Positions 45,393 to 56,293 of a stretch of DNA of 64,000 bases are shown one piece after another. This DNA comes from Cytospora piceicola (taxonomy: Eukaryota > Ascomycota > Sordariomycetes > Diaporthales > Cytosporaceae). The stretch spans positions 62,001-126,000 of the forward strand of contig JALQBC010000037.1 of assembly GCA_023375675.1 (NCBI GenBank), read 5' to 3'. Made by a program: the position numbers and the translations under genes. Below the pieces are notes generated by a model. The model worked only from the letters and a program-made list of their open reading frames with translations, did not search any database and was not told the DNA's origin. Numbering within the stretch: the first letter of the stretch is position 1; every line of letters begins with the position of its first letter.

Positions 45393-46441
45393 ATGGGATA
45401 TCCGATGCTAGCCCGTCTCACAGCGTCTGCGCCCGACTTTTACATCTTCCGAGAATTCCGATACCTGCAGTCTCGAGTCCTGCTACAGTTACAAGACGAG
45501 CTGCGGGCCCTCGAGACGCAGCTATGGCGCATGGATGAGAAAGACCGAGTGAACAATCCCTCCGATCTTTGTGGGAATGAGCTCAGTGGCGGGCGCAGAA
45601 AGGAGATGCTGGCTCGCATCCAACAAAAGTTGGTGCAGTATGGTCAGTTTTTGAAACCCGAGAGGACGAGTATGAACTAAAACGACACCAGGAGACCTAC
45701 TCTGCATATCCAGTAAACTTGCTGCTTTAGATCGGCCATCCACGTTCGGGAGGTTGAGCCTTCAAAATTTCTTCCAGAACGAACAGCCATTGGTCAGACA
45801 CGAGAACTACATTGGCAATACGGCTGATCTGATCACCCTCAAGGCGGAGAGAGATGATGCATGGCTTGACAGGCAAATCTTACGGCTCCTGGTACGAGCC
45901 AACAACCGTGTACTGAGCGTGAGTACCCTTCTATGACAACAGAGTATGATCTCCAGGGCTGCTGACAGTATACTAATATGTACTGTTATAGTGGATATTC
46001 TCCAACAGAGTAAGTGCCATTCACTCAGTGGGCTAGGTATCTCCTAATGCCTTTCATAGGAGCTGACAAGACTTGGCGGCGGTCCCATCGTGTTGTATTC
46101 CCTTGCGCGAATTCACTTTCTTGTCATGACGATCCTTATCATAACTATGCTACTTCTGTTCTCGGCACCGCTCGTGCCTCTATACGAGTGGTCCCGAGCA
46201 GGAATAAGTGGAGAAGTTCTGGCAAAGATGATGGGATTCCAGGTAGGATGCACACTGGTATTTGGGGGGGTTCTCGCGCTTTGCACTCGAGCCAAGAAAC
46301 ATGAGATCTACGGTGCCTGCGCTGCGTAAGTCGTGAGTCCGAATCGTCTGGAGTTAAGATATAGCTGACTTCGGAAGTTATGTGGCCATCCTCGTTGTCT
46401 TCATGGGCCAGAACACTGGCCAGGATACTAGTTCGAACTGA
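45393..46441 (+). CDS. DUF6594-type fungal membrane protein (five exons)
   Basis: Exons 45393-45642, 45692-45918, 45992-46009, 46060-46325 and 46378-46441 join in phases 1, 0, 0, 2 and total 825 bases (274 aa). The third exon is only 18 bp. The N-terminal half has the DUF6594 signature: GYPMLARLTASAPDFYIFR, then a helix YLQSRVLLQLQDELRALE; later ALDRPS..., EQPLVRHEN and WLDR. Three C-terminal membrane helices follow (IHFLVMTILIITMLLLF; GCTLVFGGVLALCT; YVAILVVFMG). The family is common in filamentous ascomycetes, with unknown function. The start is tentative: ATG at 45393 has a fair context, but an upstream exon is possible because the frame is open to 45309. Confidence 0.8.
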
Positions 46442-46772
46442 CTGTGGCTCGACCAAGCTATACAGAGTCGAGAAGATATGGCTATGGTGCAAAGGCGAAA
46501 ATCTCCCGGGGTATTGATAGTCCTGTCTGTACGGCTGACCTACGAACACGAAGAAAGGACTTAACACATTCCCTTGGCAGTTGGTGGACTCTGTTCAACA
46601 AATCCAGAACTTTCATCTTTTTTGTAATCATGTGTCCAGGTGATAAAGATATACCCAAGCACTTGGTTATTCGCCCTCTAAGCTTCTCTTCCCCTGGTAG
46701 AATCATGCGCCAAGCCCATATCTTATTTTCAAGATATTCCTCAAGACAAGAAACGAGTCTTGATGACCAAGA
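46442..46772. other. intergenic between converging genes
   Basis: Presumed 3' UTRs; no gene seen. Confidence 0.5.
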
Positions 46773-48394
46773 TCAATACTCCATGGATTCCTCAAACAAC
46801 CCCCTGAGCTGCTCCCTCTCAGTCTCCAAGTCCCTAGCCAAGTTGGGTGACAGCATCAACACTCTCTCCTGTGGGATCGTGCCCTCCACCAAACCGTCAA
46901 TGTGGTCCGCCCCAAAGCCCAGCTGCTTCAAGCCAGCCGGTTGATCGCCCAGGTCCGCCAGGAACCTCCTCAGGGCGTCGGCGAGGACCTCCCCGGCCGA
47001 CTCGCGCTTGACGTTGCTGACGTCGACGCCGAAGGCCTCGGCGGCTTGTAGGTGCCGGTCCGGGTTCGACGCCGCGGTGAACTTGAACACGGCGGGCGAC
47101 GTGACGGCGACGGAGACGCCGTGCGGGATGATGGGCGTGGTGACGTTGTAGCCGGCATGCCTGTACCCCTGGGGGTTCTGCCCGGAGATGGGGTATGACA
47201 TGCCGTGGCAGAGGTGCACGCCGGCGTTGCCAAACCCGATGCCGGCCAACGTGGCGGCCAGAAGCATCTTGGTCTGCGCCTCCATGTCGTCCGGGTCCTT
47301 GACAGCGCGGGGGAGGTACTTGACACAGTCGTGTAAAGCCTGCAGCGAGAAGATGTCGCTGATGGGATTGGCACCTTGGTACGCAGGCCTCAGGATGGGG
47401 TTTGACGGCCTCGGTGTCCTCTCGTTGTAAGGAATGGCGGTCCAGCTCTCCAGCGAGTGACACAGGACGTCGAGACCAGAGCTGGCCTTCACGGCCGCGG
47501 GCATGGTGCGGGTGTTGAGAGGGTCACAGATGCCGATCGTGGGCTTGAGGTTGCGGTGCGCGATGCCGGTCTTCGCCCTCTTGGAAACCAGATCAAAGAT
47601 GGCGGTGCCCGTGGTCTCGGACCCTGTGCCTGCTGTGGTGGGGACGGCGACCAAGGGCTGCAGACGCTTTTCGATGGGAAGGCCGCCGCCTAGAGGTGCG
47701 TTCACAAAGTCAAGGAAGTCGGCTTCGGGGTATGTCGTGTACAGGTTCATGAGCTTGGCGGTGTCGATGACCGAGCCTCCTCCGACCGCCAAGAAGGCAT
47801 CTGGCTTGTAAGGCTTTGCCCAGTCTATGGCTTCACGGATGCTGTGATGCGGGTCAGACAACAACACTGGCGGCGAGGTCGAGAGTCGAGAGTCGAGAGC
47901 TGGCACTCACGAGCTATCCTTGGGTTCCACCCTTGTCTTGTTGAATACTCTAAAGTTGACACCCTCCCGCGTCAGAGCTTCACGAACCTGCTCCATGGCG
48001 GCCAACTTATCCACCGTCTCATCGGTAACGACGCAGACACGCTTGGATCCCATGTTCTTCAGGTCCATGCCGACTTCGCGGGTTGCGCCATGGCCAAAGC
48101 GGATAGCGCTCCCGGCCAACTCGAATGCATACTCCTTGAGCTGGGAGTCATCATGGGGAGTGGCGTAGCGCCGCACAGCAGAGTGTGGCCCATGGCGGTG
48201 ATTATGGTGATGGCCTGGGTTGGCGTGGCATGGACATGAAGGAGGGTGGGTGAACTGAACGGCCCGGAGCAAGTTGACTGCTCTCGTGGCGGTCTGTCAG
48301 GGAAGTGTCTATTCAGCATCCAGGTCAAGCTGATACCAGCGGGTTGGTTACATGTATCACCTACACTTGGAATAACTCTCACGGAGGGTGTCAT
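46773..48394 (-). CDS. mitochondrial iron-containing alcohol dehydrogenase / hydroxyacid-oxoacid transhydrogenase (three exons)
   Basis: Exons 48394-48383 (12 bp, MTPS), 48293-47911 and 47841-46773, with introns of 89 and 69 bp in phases 0 and 2, total 1464 bases (487 aa). The N-terminal 45 residues are rich in Arg, Ala and His without acids, as in a mitochondrial presequence. The iron-ADH fold shows GGGSVIDTAKLMN (nucleotide binding), VPTTAGTGSE, and metal-site residues in SSGLDVLCHSLESW, LCHGMSYPISG and the NP.GYRHAGYN segment. The ADHFE1/HOT branch converts 4-hydroxybutyrate to succinate semialdehyde using 2-oxoglutarate. The 5' end has no in-frame ATG in exon 2, which makes the small first exon necessary, but its exact choice is inferred. 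Confidence 0.88.
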
Positions 48395-49185
48395 GATGGA
48401 CTATAATTCTGGAATTTCATAACAAGACAAGAGTCAGATGACGAGGCCAATGCCCAACGGCCGCAGAGTCAATCAAGCCATGGCTGGCTATTATTGCAAT
48501 GTCTGTTCACCCCTCACGAGACCGGCAAATCCCCCGGGTACTTTGGGGAAGACGGAGCAACGGAATCACCACACACACAGTACTGGGTATACTTGCTCGG
48601 ATCGGCATGTTGCATGGCATTACGTCTTAGACTTCTGGAAAGAAGTTAGGGTTTTGTGGGGGAAAGAAAGGAATGCGGGGTTGAAGACGGGGAAAGCCGC
48701 ATTGCGTGCTCGATCTCTGTTTATATCCGTGAGAGGATATAAAAGGCGTCGAGGTATGGTTCGATGCAAGTGAGATCTCGAATCTGGTTGGGTTCACTCT
48801 ATCGGAAACTTAAAGCATGTTGTTTACTAAGTTGGGTAAAGACTGGCCTGCTCGGAGACTGACCATGTCTGTCTACCAGCCAGGAAGGACAGTGGGCCGG
48901 AGCCGGAGCCAGGAGCCGGAGCCAGGATCCGGATCCGGATTCGGAGTTGGATCAGATGGCTCATAATGAACCATAGTGAGTATACTATAACTCTAATCTT
49001 CCCGTCTGGATGGCATCATGCTCCGTTGCTATGCCGGCTTATACTCATCGTGACGCGTCCAGATGTCACAGAACAAGAATAGTTCTATTTTCATCTCATA
49101 TAAAGACCCCTAAGTCGTAAGCAGAAACAGTGAAAACATCAAGGGTCTCAGGCATGTACCCTCAAGTCTGGTCTTCTCACCAAAC
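48395..49185. other. divergent upstream region of the iron-ADH and aminopeptidase genes
   Basis: No gene seen. A short GC-rich repeat of CCGGAGCCGGAGCCAGGA/GGATCCGGATCCGGA lies at about 48897-48940. Confidence 0.55.
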
Positions 49186-50397
49186 ATGGCCACATCAACA
49201 TCTTATTCCTCCTCCTCCCAGCCACGCCAACGGTTACGCCAACTTCTCCCCAACATCAAACTCGGCAACTGGCCCACCGGTCCGCTCAATGGCATAACCG
49301 ACGTGAAGGGCGTCCTGACGCACACCACCACTCTCCAGCCCCCCTCCGACCCCTCCATAAACACCGGCCTCACCGTCATCCTGCCGCACAAGGACTGGTT
49401 CAACCATGCCTTCCCCGCGGGGATCTTCCGCTTCAACGGCGCAGGCGAGATGACCGGCGCCCTCTGGATCCAGGAGTCGGGCCTGCTCCAGTCGCCCATC
49501 GTGCTGACCAACACCTTCTCCGTGGGCGATGCATACCGTGGCATCTTGGACCACGCCATCAAGCATCACAGCAAAGGGGATGGGTCCGTGGACTGGATGC
49601 TGTTGCCCGTTGTGGCCGAGACGCTCGATCGCCACCTGAGCGATGTCACCCGCTTCGCCGTGAAGCCGGAGATGGTAGGCAAGGGTATCGACGGGGCCAC
49701 CGCCGACCTGACGCAGGAGGGCTGCACGGGCGGTGGCACGGGCATGATGTGCCAGGGGTTCAAGGGCGGCACGGGGACGAGTAGTAGGGTTGTGAGTGGA
49801 TTGGGGCTGGCCGATGCGGAGGGAAACGCGCAGCCGAGGGATTATACCATCGGGGCCCTCGTCCAGGCAAACTACGGTCAGCTCAGAGACTTCCGCGTGG
49901 CTGGTGTGCCCGTCGGTAGGATCATCATGGAGCACAGGGAGAAGGAAGGAGACGAGGCTGCATTGGCCCAGCAGGCTCAGATCCAAGAAGCCAAGGATGA
50001 GAAAGATGGGAGCATCATCGTCGTCCTGGCCACCGATGCTCCTCTGCACGCGACCCAGCTCCAGCGGATCGCCAAGAGAGCGACGGTCGGGCTGGCCAGG
50101 GTGGGAGGCTACGGCCACAACACCTCAGGAGACATCTTCCTCGCCTTCTCGACGGCGAACAAGTTCCCGAATCTGAATGCGGCCGCGGGAGTGGACAAGT
50201 TCAAACCAAGAGTGTTTAGTGTGGATTTGACGGATGATGTGACTATCAATGGGTTGTTCGAGGCTGCAGCAGATGCTACAGAGGAGGCCATCTATAACGC
50301 CATATGTATGGCCGAGACAACGGTGGGACACAAGGGGCGCAAGGTCGATGCGATCGACCTGGCTCAGTTAAAGGACATCATGGGGAAATATATGTAG
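49186..50397 (+). CDS. DmpA/BapA-type (P1 family) aminopeptidase
   Basis: A single exon encodes 403 aa. The fold is that of L-aminopeptidase D-Ala-esterase/amidase: N-terminal GPLNGITDVKGVLTHTT, then INTGLTVILPH, NGAGEMTG, GGTGMMCQGFKGGTGTSSR, and later IVVLATDAPLHATQLQRIAKRA. Members self-cleave between a Gly or Asn and a Ser/Thr that becomes the N-terminal nucleophile; the Ser in the late segment around IIVVLATD or the earlier GTGTSSR region may fill that role, and the exact site cannot be fixed by eye. No signal peptide is seen, so it is probably cytosolic. Fungal relatives act on short peptides, including beta- or D-amino-acid peptides. Start ATG at 49186. Confidence 0.88.
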   Translation: MATSTSYSSSSQPRQRLRQLLPNIKLGNWPTGPLNGITDVKGVLTHTTTLQPPSDPSINTGLTVILPHKDWFNHAFPAGIFRFNGAGEMTGALWIQESGLLQSPIVLTNTFSVGDAYRGILDHAIKHHSKGDGSVDWMLLPVVAETLDRHLSDVTRFAVKPEMVGKGIDGATADLTQEGCTGGGTGMMCQGFKGGTGTSSRVVSGLGLADAEGNAQPRDYTIGALVQANYGQLRDFRVAGVPVGRIIMEHREKEGDEAALAQQAQIQEAKDEKDGSIIVVLATDAPLHATQLQRIAKRATVGLARVGGYGHNTSGDIFLAFSTANKFPNLNAAAGVDKFKPRVFSVDLTDDVTINGLFEAAADATEEAIYNAICMAETTVGHKGRKVDAIDLAQLKDIMGKYM

Positions 50398-50457
50398 GAA
50401 GGCTGAAACATATGATGGCTATACAGGCCCTATTACTACCTCGGTTGTCCCACTCAC

Positions 50458-51018
50458 TTATAACTCGTCAAGAGCCTGATCACTACCAATCTCAGCCAAC
50501 CCATAAGCCTCGACCCCCTCGCCTCTTGGCCGCCATTCCAATTCCACTTCCTCCCCATCTCTCAGTACAGTCCTTTCCGTTGGCGCCCCTAATTGACCCG
50601 CAAGTTGAAATACCATGCACTCCTTCAAATGTTGGCAACAACGTCCCCTCAATGACACCAGCCTTGTTCAATGTTGGCATTCTACCCGGCCACCAGGCCC
50701 TGGAACCTGAACAATCTCATCGACTTCGGATGAAAGCCGAGCTCAATCCGATACCAATTCTTCTCCACAAGTCTGAGTTCGTACCGCCCCAAGCCATCCC
50801 TCGATGGGATGATCAAGTCTCCTCTGATCTTGGCCTCATAACTCTCCGCAGTCTGTCTATACAGCTCCATGACAAGGTCATCGAGCGACCGCTGATCACT
50901 AGTAGCCTGCCCAATCATACCATCCAATTGCATGAGATAATATCACGCCCCTATTGTAGCTCACCCTCGTAATACCCACGTTTCCCCAGTAGTCCAAGTA
51001 ATCATCGTCATGAGACAT
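50458..51018 (-). CDS. small uncharacterised protein, 152 aa (three exons)
   Basis: Exons 51018-50965, 50906-50707 and 50662-50458 join in phases 0 and 2 and total 459 bases. Intron 1 (58 bp) has GTGAGC and CAG borders; intron 2 is short (44 bp, donor GTTCCA) and less certain. The product starts MSHDDDYLDYWGNVG, then a helical, acidic-basic segment (LVMELYRQTAESYEAKIRGD), a strand-like part (YELRLVEKNWYRIELGF) and ends RDGEEVELEWRPRG...QALDEL. It is 60 bp downstream of the aminopeptidase, on the opposite strand. No domain recognised; the coherence of three phase-matched exons is the main support. Confidence 0.45.
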
Positions 51019-51744
51019 ATTGACCACCGTTGACGTGTAATGAGCCTGAGCATAATCATTCAAGATCCTAAACACTCACTCCCTCCACATGAGGATATGG
51101 GCTAGCTGCCCAGAGGGACAGAAGACGCCCCTATGTAAACCAGGTGTGGGAGTTGACGGGCCGACAGGGTCGGATTATTTATTTCCACTTCGGTGTGGGT
51201 GAACAAAGGTTGATGGGTGTCAGACGTGCATACATGCATGCATATGTACTTCAGCAAGTACTCAAGGATCCAAATCCGGGACGCGTAACCCGGTCTTGCG
51301 GCCTCTGTCAGAGCGTTGTCAGCTTTGTAGTTCCGCGAATTCCGAAGCAACAAGCCTGAGATGGGATCCCCAAATTGCTATTCAAGGGGCAATTCAAGAA
51401 ACAATTAGAGCCTCATTTGGATAACCATCCCCGGTGCTAGGACGGAGACGCAGCCACACATCATGGTAAAGAGATGACGGCGTCCAGTGACGTTGCTCTG
51501 ATGAGGCAGGAATACCCTGGGGACGGACGGACGGCAGCTTCGTGAATAGGGAAAACACGCCGTGATATGGTTATCCAAACGAGGCTCTATAAGTATCACC
51601 AAGTAGAACAGGATTTGAGTCGGACAAATAAATGCCCTCGTTTTTTTTATTTCAATCCCCAGGTAAATAATAATTATAATATGGTATCGCTTCCAAGCAC
51701 CCATGAGTGAGCATCGCCTCCCTATCACCTCAAGGGTCCTCACC
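51019..51744. other. intergenic containing a MITE
   Basis: No gene. Holds the inverted-repeat element at 51406-51589, and AT-rich 3' UTR sequence of SEC3. Confidence 0.6.
51406..51589. mobile_element. 184-bp MITE with 23-bp terminal inverted repeats
   Basis: The left end TAGAGCCTCATTTGGATAAC at 51406 continues to 51428. The right end (51567-51589) is its reverse complement with one mismatch in 23 (A/G at the tenth base). The outer TA on both sides may be the target duplication. The 138-bp interior has no coding capacity. It sits between the small orphan gene and SEC3, just downstream of the SEC3 stop. Confidence 0.8.
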
Positions 51745-54700
51745 TCACCTAAACGCATTCTTAACTTCCAGCCTCGGCCACTCAGCCAAGACGTCACCAC
51801 CATACAGCTCCGTGACGATCCGCCCGATCCTCTGCTCAACCTCAACATAGTATCTCTCGCACGCCTTCGTCACGGTCATTGCCAGGGCGTGGTTCTCATC
51901 GAAATGCTTCTCAACTCTCTTCCTCAGCGACTCGATGCCCTTCTTCACCTCGCGCGCATCGTAGTGCAGTAATACCTTGTCGAATGTCGCCTTGCTGTTG
52001 GACGGCTGCGAGGCGACCGCGCTGGCTGTCTTGCCGGACTTGAGTTGGCCCTCGATGTTCTCCAGAGTCTCGAGGAGCTTGCCGAGGGGCCGGCGCATCA
52101 CTGCGTCCAAGTAGCGGCTCATGTGCTCGTTGAACTCGGCCTGGGCGTTTGCTTTCCACTTTCCGAGGGTCAGGAGGTCGCGCGTCTCCACTTCTTCGAT
52201 GTAGTGGTTCATGTTCTCGATCAGCAGAATGTGGTAGTTGAGAGCCTCCTTGTCCTCCGGGTCCGCCACGGATCCGGCTGCAGCAACGCCGACGGCAGGG
52301 TTCTCACGGGCAATGACCTTGAGCGAGTCGAACATGGATTTGAGAAGGCGATCATACTCGCCGTCGATGGTACGGCGAACATTGAGGTTCGGGTCGATCC
52401 CGACGAGCATGTTCTCTACAGCCATGCTGAAAGTCGGGAACACGCGCATGAAAGTGATGACACCCTTCCGTTTGTTGATCTTGACCTTGGTTTCTTCGAT
52501 GGCGCGGATCTGCTCCTCGACGAATTTCCCGAACTTTACCAACAGGTTGCCATGAACCTTTTGCAGCGCACTGTTAAGGAAGTCTTGATTGGACTGTTGG
52601 ATGTCCGCAAGCTTTCGCTCTAGAACTGCCATGACTCCTACACCTTGTCTGTGAAGTGTGTCAGTTATAGCTTCTACTAAATTGCAAGTGGTAATGCTGA
52701 GAACTTACAGTGGACTTTGGGACAGGACCCAGTCAACCAGGTTGCCCAGATCCCTCTCCAGGAACGGGAAGATGACCTCCATCGACCGCGTCACCCTGCG
52801 CGCCAGGTCTCGATCCGGTTCCATGAGCCTGTGCCTCTTAAGGCCATTGCCCCTCCGATCGCGAGGATTGACCGCCGCGACAGCATCCGGGAAGTCGATC
52901 TGCTCCATAGTTGTTGCATGGAAGAAATCGATGATGAAATTCTGTTCCATTTCCACTAACGGCAGCAGCTCGTCGAGGATACTTGCGAATATCTCGTAAG
53001 GTGAGTTTCGTGACATTTCGAAGGAGCTGTGGGTGGACGATCGGTTGTTGGTGCCGTCTCCGAGCGGTGATCGGATTCTTGCGAGTGTCTGACTACGCTT
53101 CACTGTAAGCTTCCGAGCAGCCGTCGCGAGGCCTTCCTCCTTCTTCTCGTCTCCTGTCGAGAACAAAAGAGCCTCTTCCCCGGTAGGTTTCCTGGCATTC
53201 CTTTTCCACGTATCCAAGGCGTCCCGGAACTCCATCTTGTAAGTCGGATGAGCCGTATCCTGATACAACTGTATCAATCGGTTCCAGTTATCAAGGTCTG
53301 AGTCCCTCGCATACAGCATCAGCGGGTCGTATTTCCAGAGTATGTCCCGGCCAGCATCATGGTTTTGTGGGTCGGCTTTCTTATTCAGCGCGCCCTTCAT
53401 GGCTCTCCTAACCTCCTCGTATGCGACATTGAACTCCTTGGCCATGAACTCGACTAGCCGCTGCAAGAACATGGCGCTTTCTTGTAGATACATCTGTTTC
53501 TTCTCCTGGACGACCCGCATCTGCGCGTAGTCGCCGTTAAAGTCTATAGCTTGTTCGCTGCTCGCATCCCCGGTCTTCACTGCATCGGCATTACCCATGC
53601 TGGGATCGATTTTGTTCATAGCCTTGTAAAGAGTAACAAGGGCGGCTTCGACTTCCTCAACGCCAGACGCATTTTCCAAAGGTGCAATCGACAGGGCCTG
53701 TAGGTCGTTCGCCGTGATGGCACAAGTCTCCAACAGAGACTCGAGTTCTCTCTTGAGCAGTTTTTGGTTCGCAGCCTGCACCTGCAGACCTTGCCCTTGT
53801 GCTTCGATATAGGCGATGTCATCTTGGAGGGTCTGAGACGGAAGTTAGAGTAGTTCCCATTGGCTGTGTGCGGGACAGGTAGACTTACAGAAAGTTCGAC
53901 AGTGTACAGAGTCAGGAGATTATCCAGCTCCTCACACTCGTCAATTGCCGAGTCGATCCCCTTCTTGATAGCGTCCACCCGCTCATCTTCCTCTTGGAAC
54001 CGAGCTAGCCATCCACCTGCTTGTGCCTTATTGAGCTCGCGTTCCATATCTATTTTCATTTCGTCGGAATTCAATGACCGCATCTTATCACCCGGTACCC
54101 AAGAGAAAAAGTCCAGCCATTCAGTAAATTGGGAGGCCTTGTTATCCAACATCGACGGGTCAACGCCAAGTGTTGTCAGGTACCTCAGGTCATTACCGAC
54201 AACAACCGATCGTTTGCGATCATCTTGAGGCTCTGGTTCAAGCGCTTCCTTGGCCTCAGGGGTTGGCACTGTCGCCCCTACAGGTGGAACGGGGTCTGCC
54301 TTCAATACCTTGACCTCTGGCGCTGGCTCCGGTGGCTTCTCGGGGGATTTGGGCCTTGGAGGCGCGGGAACGACAGCGGTTATTCCATCGGGCTCATTGC
54401 TCTGTTCTTTAGCAGCCTGGAGCAGCTTCGCGCCTGCTCCTCCAGCACGAGGCTTGAACGCGGTAGATGCTGCTGCTGCTTTCCACAAAGCTCCTGCCAG
54501 TTTATTACCAGACTGTTTCTTTCTGATCATTGGCCCCAGACCAGGTCGGTGCTCTTCGTCGGGTGACAAAGGTGAGTCAGTCGGAGTCTCGGCCTGGGTT
54601 GAAGCGGAAACTGGTACGGATGGGCTCTCGGGATGAGCGCCATTGGTGGAGAGTGCGAGAGGCGGGGGTGCGGTGTCGAGTGGTGGGAGAGGCTGGGGAG

Positions 54701-56293
54701 GTTGAGGAGGTTGAGGAGGATCGACCGGTCTGGTAGCAATCTCGTCTATTTGTGGTGCTACTGCTGGGCGAGACACCAGTGAAGGCTTCCTCGGTGACAT
54801 CCGCTCAGCGTTCCTAGGTGGCGGCACAACGGGCGTGCTCGGCTCGATGATTTCCCTCGATGGCACACGGCGCAAGTTGGTTTTAATCAGAGGGGCAGGC
54901 ACTAAGCCGTTGTCTGGTGGAAGTCCCACGGGCCTTGATGGGTCCATGGGCGGACGTTTCCTCTCCGGTGGGCGGCCTTCGGTGGCTGTAGGTGGTCTTG
55001 AATTAGGCGTTGAAGGAGCGAAGGGTGGTGGGCGGCCTTCATTGGCAGTAGATGGTCTAGAGTTTGGCGTCGGGGCAAAGGGTGCTGAAGGAGCAAAAGG
55101 TGGCAGACGGCCCTCGGTGGCTGTAGGGGGTCTAGAACTAGGTGTTGGAGCAAAGGGTGGTGCAAGAGCCGGCGGAGGCAGGTCCGGCGTGTTGTTAGAT
55201 GGCGGTGCTCCATTTGGTCTCCCTCGAGACCGTGGTCGTAGACCATCATCTGCACTTCTGAACGAAGTGGCCACGGAATCCTGGCTCTTGTTGTTGGCAG
55301 CCAGGCGCTGCCTCAGAGGCGCATCTTGGCTCCGCAAGTTACGATTTGAATCGAAGCTAGGCCTCGATGCCGGCATATTCCGATTCGAGTCGAAGCTAGG
55401 CCTCGATGATGGTGACGAGTTGCCATTTGGTGGCATAGGGCCCCGCGAAGGGGTTCGTGCGTAATCTGAGCTTGCGGTGCCATCGTATGCGGACTGTGAG
55501 CTCAAAGGCTGGCTCGAGGAAAGGGGAAGAGGCGGACGGCCTGGAGATAGCGGGGGCAGCGGCGGTCTGCCAGGAGATGCAGACGGTCGGGCAGAGGTTG
55601 GCGTCGGGAGGTTGGGAGTAGGTTGGCTCGGCGCAGCTCGTCGCGCAACGCCTCCGAGGACCTGGTCAAGCTCGCGCTGGTCGAAGTTGGACAAGGCAGG
55701 CACCCGGCCACCGGTGTACTTGCCATAAATCTTGATCAGGCTGGCAATGAAGAATTTCTTCTCCTTATCGGTCTGTGCTTGCCAGTAATATGGTTTGCCA
55801 ATGGTGACCAGAAAACCAGTGTCCCCAGCCCATTGGCGAAAGTCGGGAGAGACGTTGGGCCCTGTGTAGGACTCTATGGCGGCGAGGTCATCGAGGTTCC
55901 ATGTCTTTCCAATCGAAAAAGTGCCATTGACGTTCTCTTTTGTCTTGTGTACTCGTACACGACCAGACTTCCTAACGGCGACGATAATGACTCGAGGCTT
56001 TTCTGACTGTGATGTTTTGACGTGTGGCGGCGGGGGACTGGTCGGATGGGACGAGAATTCGAGGATTCTAAGGTGTGTTATATACGTTTCAAGTACTATC
56101 GTCGGTCAAGGGCAAGCGTCAGCATGGGAGCTCGAGCTCAGGTAGATAATTGGGCTGTGGACTTGGACGTGGACGCGGACGTTAACAGCGACATACCTGA
56201 ACCGTCGTCGTCACGCTTGCTGAAGCAACTGTCGATAATGCGTCGCTTCTCGTCCTCGAACCGCTCCGCGCGGCTTATGCCAGGTGCTGACAT
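51745..56293 (-). CDS. sec3: exocyst subunit Sec3 (four exons)
   Basis: Exons 56293-56197, 56095-53889, 53832-52709 and 52648-51745 (introns of 101, 56 and 60 bp, phases 1, 0, 2) total 4332 bases (1443 aa). The N terminus, MSAPGISRAERFEDEKRRII, leads into the PIP2- and Rho-binding PH-like domain (about residues 33-155: YITHLRILEFSS, RVRVHKTKENVNGTFSIGKTW). A Pro/Ser-rich disordered part with imperfect FAPSAPFAPTPNSRPPTATEGR-like repeats follows (about 160-500), then coiled coil (about 600-780) and the helical Sec3 C-terminal domain. Sec3 helps tether secretory vesicles at growth sites of the plasma membrane by binding PIP2 and Rho GTPases. The joins (DDGS|VLETYITH; SPL|QGVGVMAVLERK) are conserved. 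Confidence 0.93.
54960..55180 (-). repeat. coding Pro-rich repeat in Sec3
   Basis: Four or so related units of about 60-70 bases encode FAPxxNSRPxTAxEGRxPP on the minus strand (about residues 360-430 of Sec3). An imperfect tandem duplication within the disordered linker. Confidence 0.7.
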
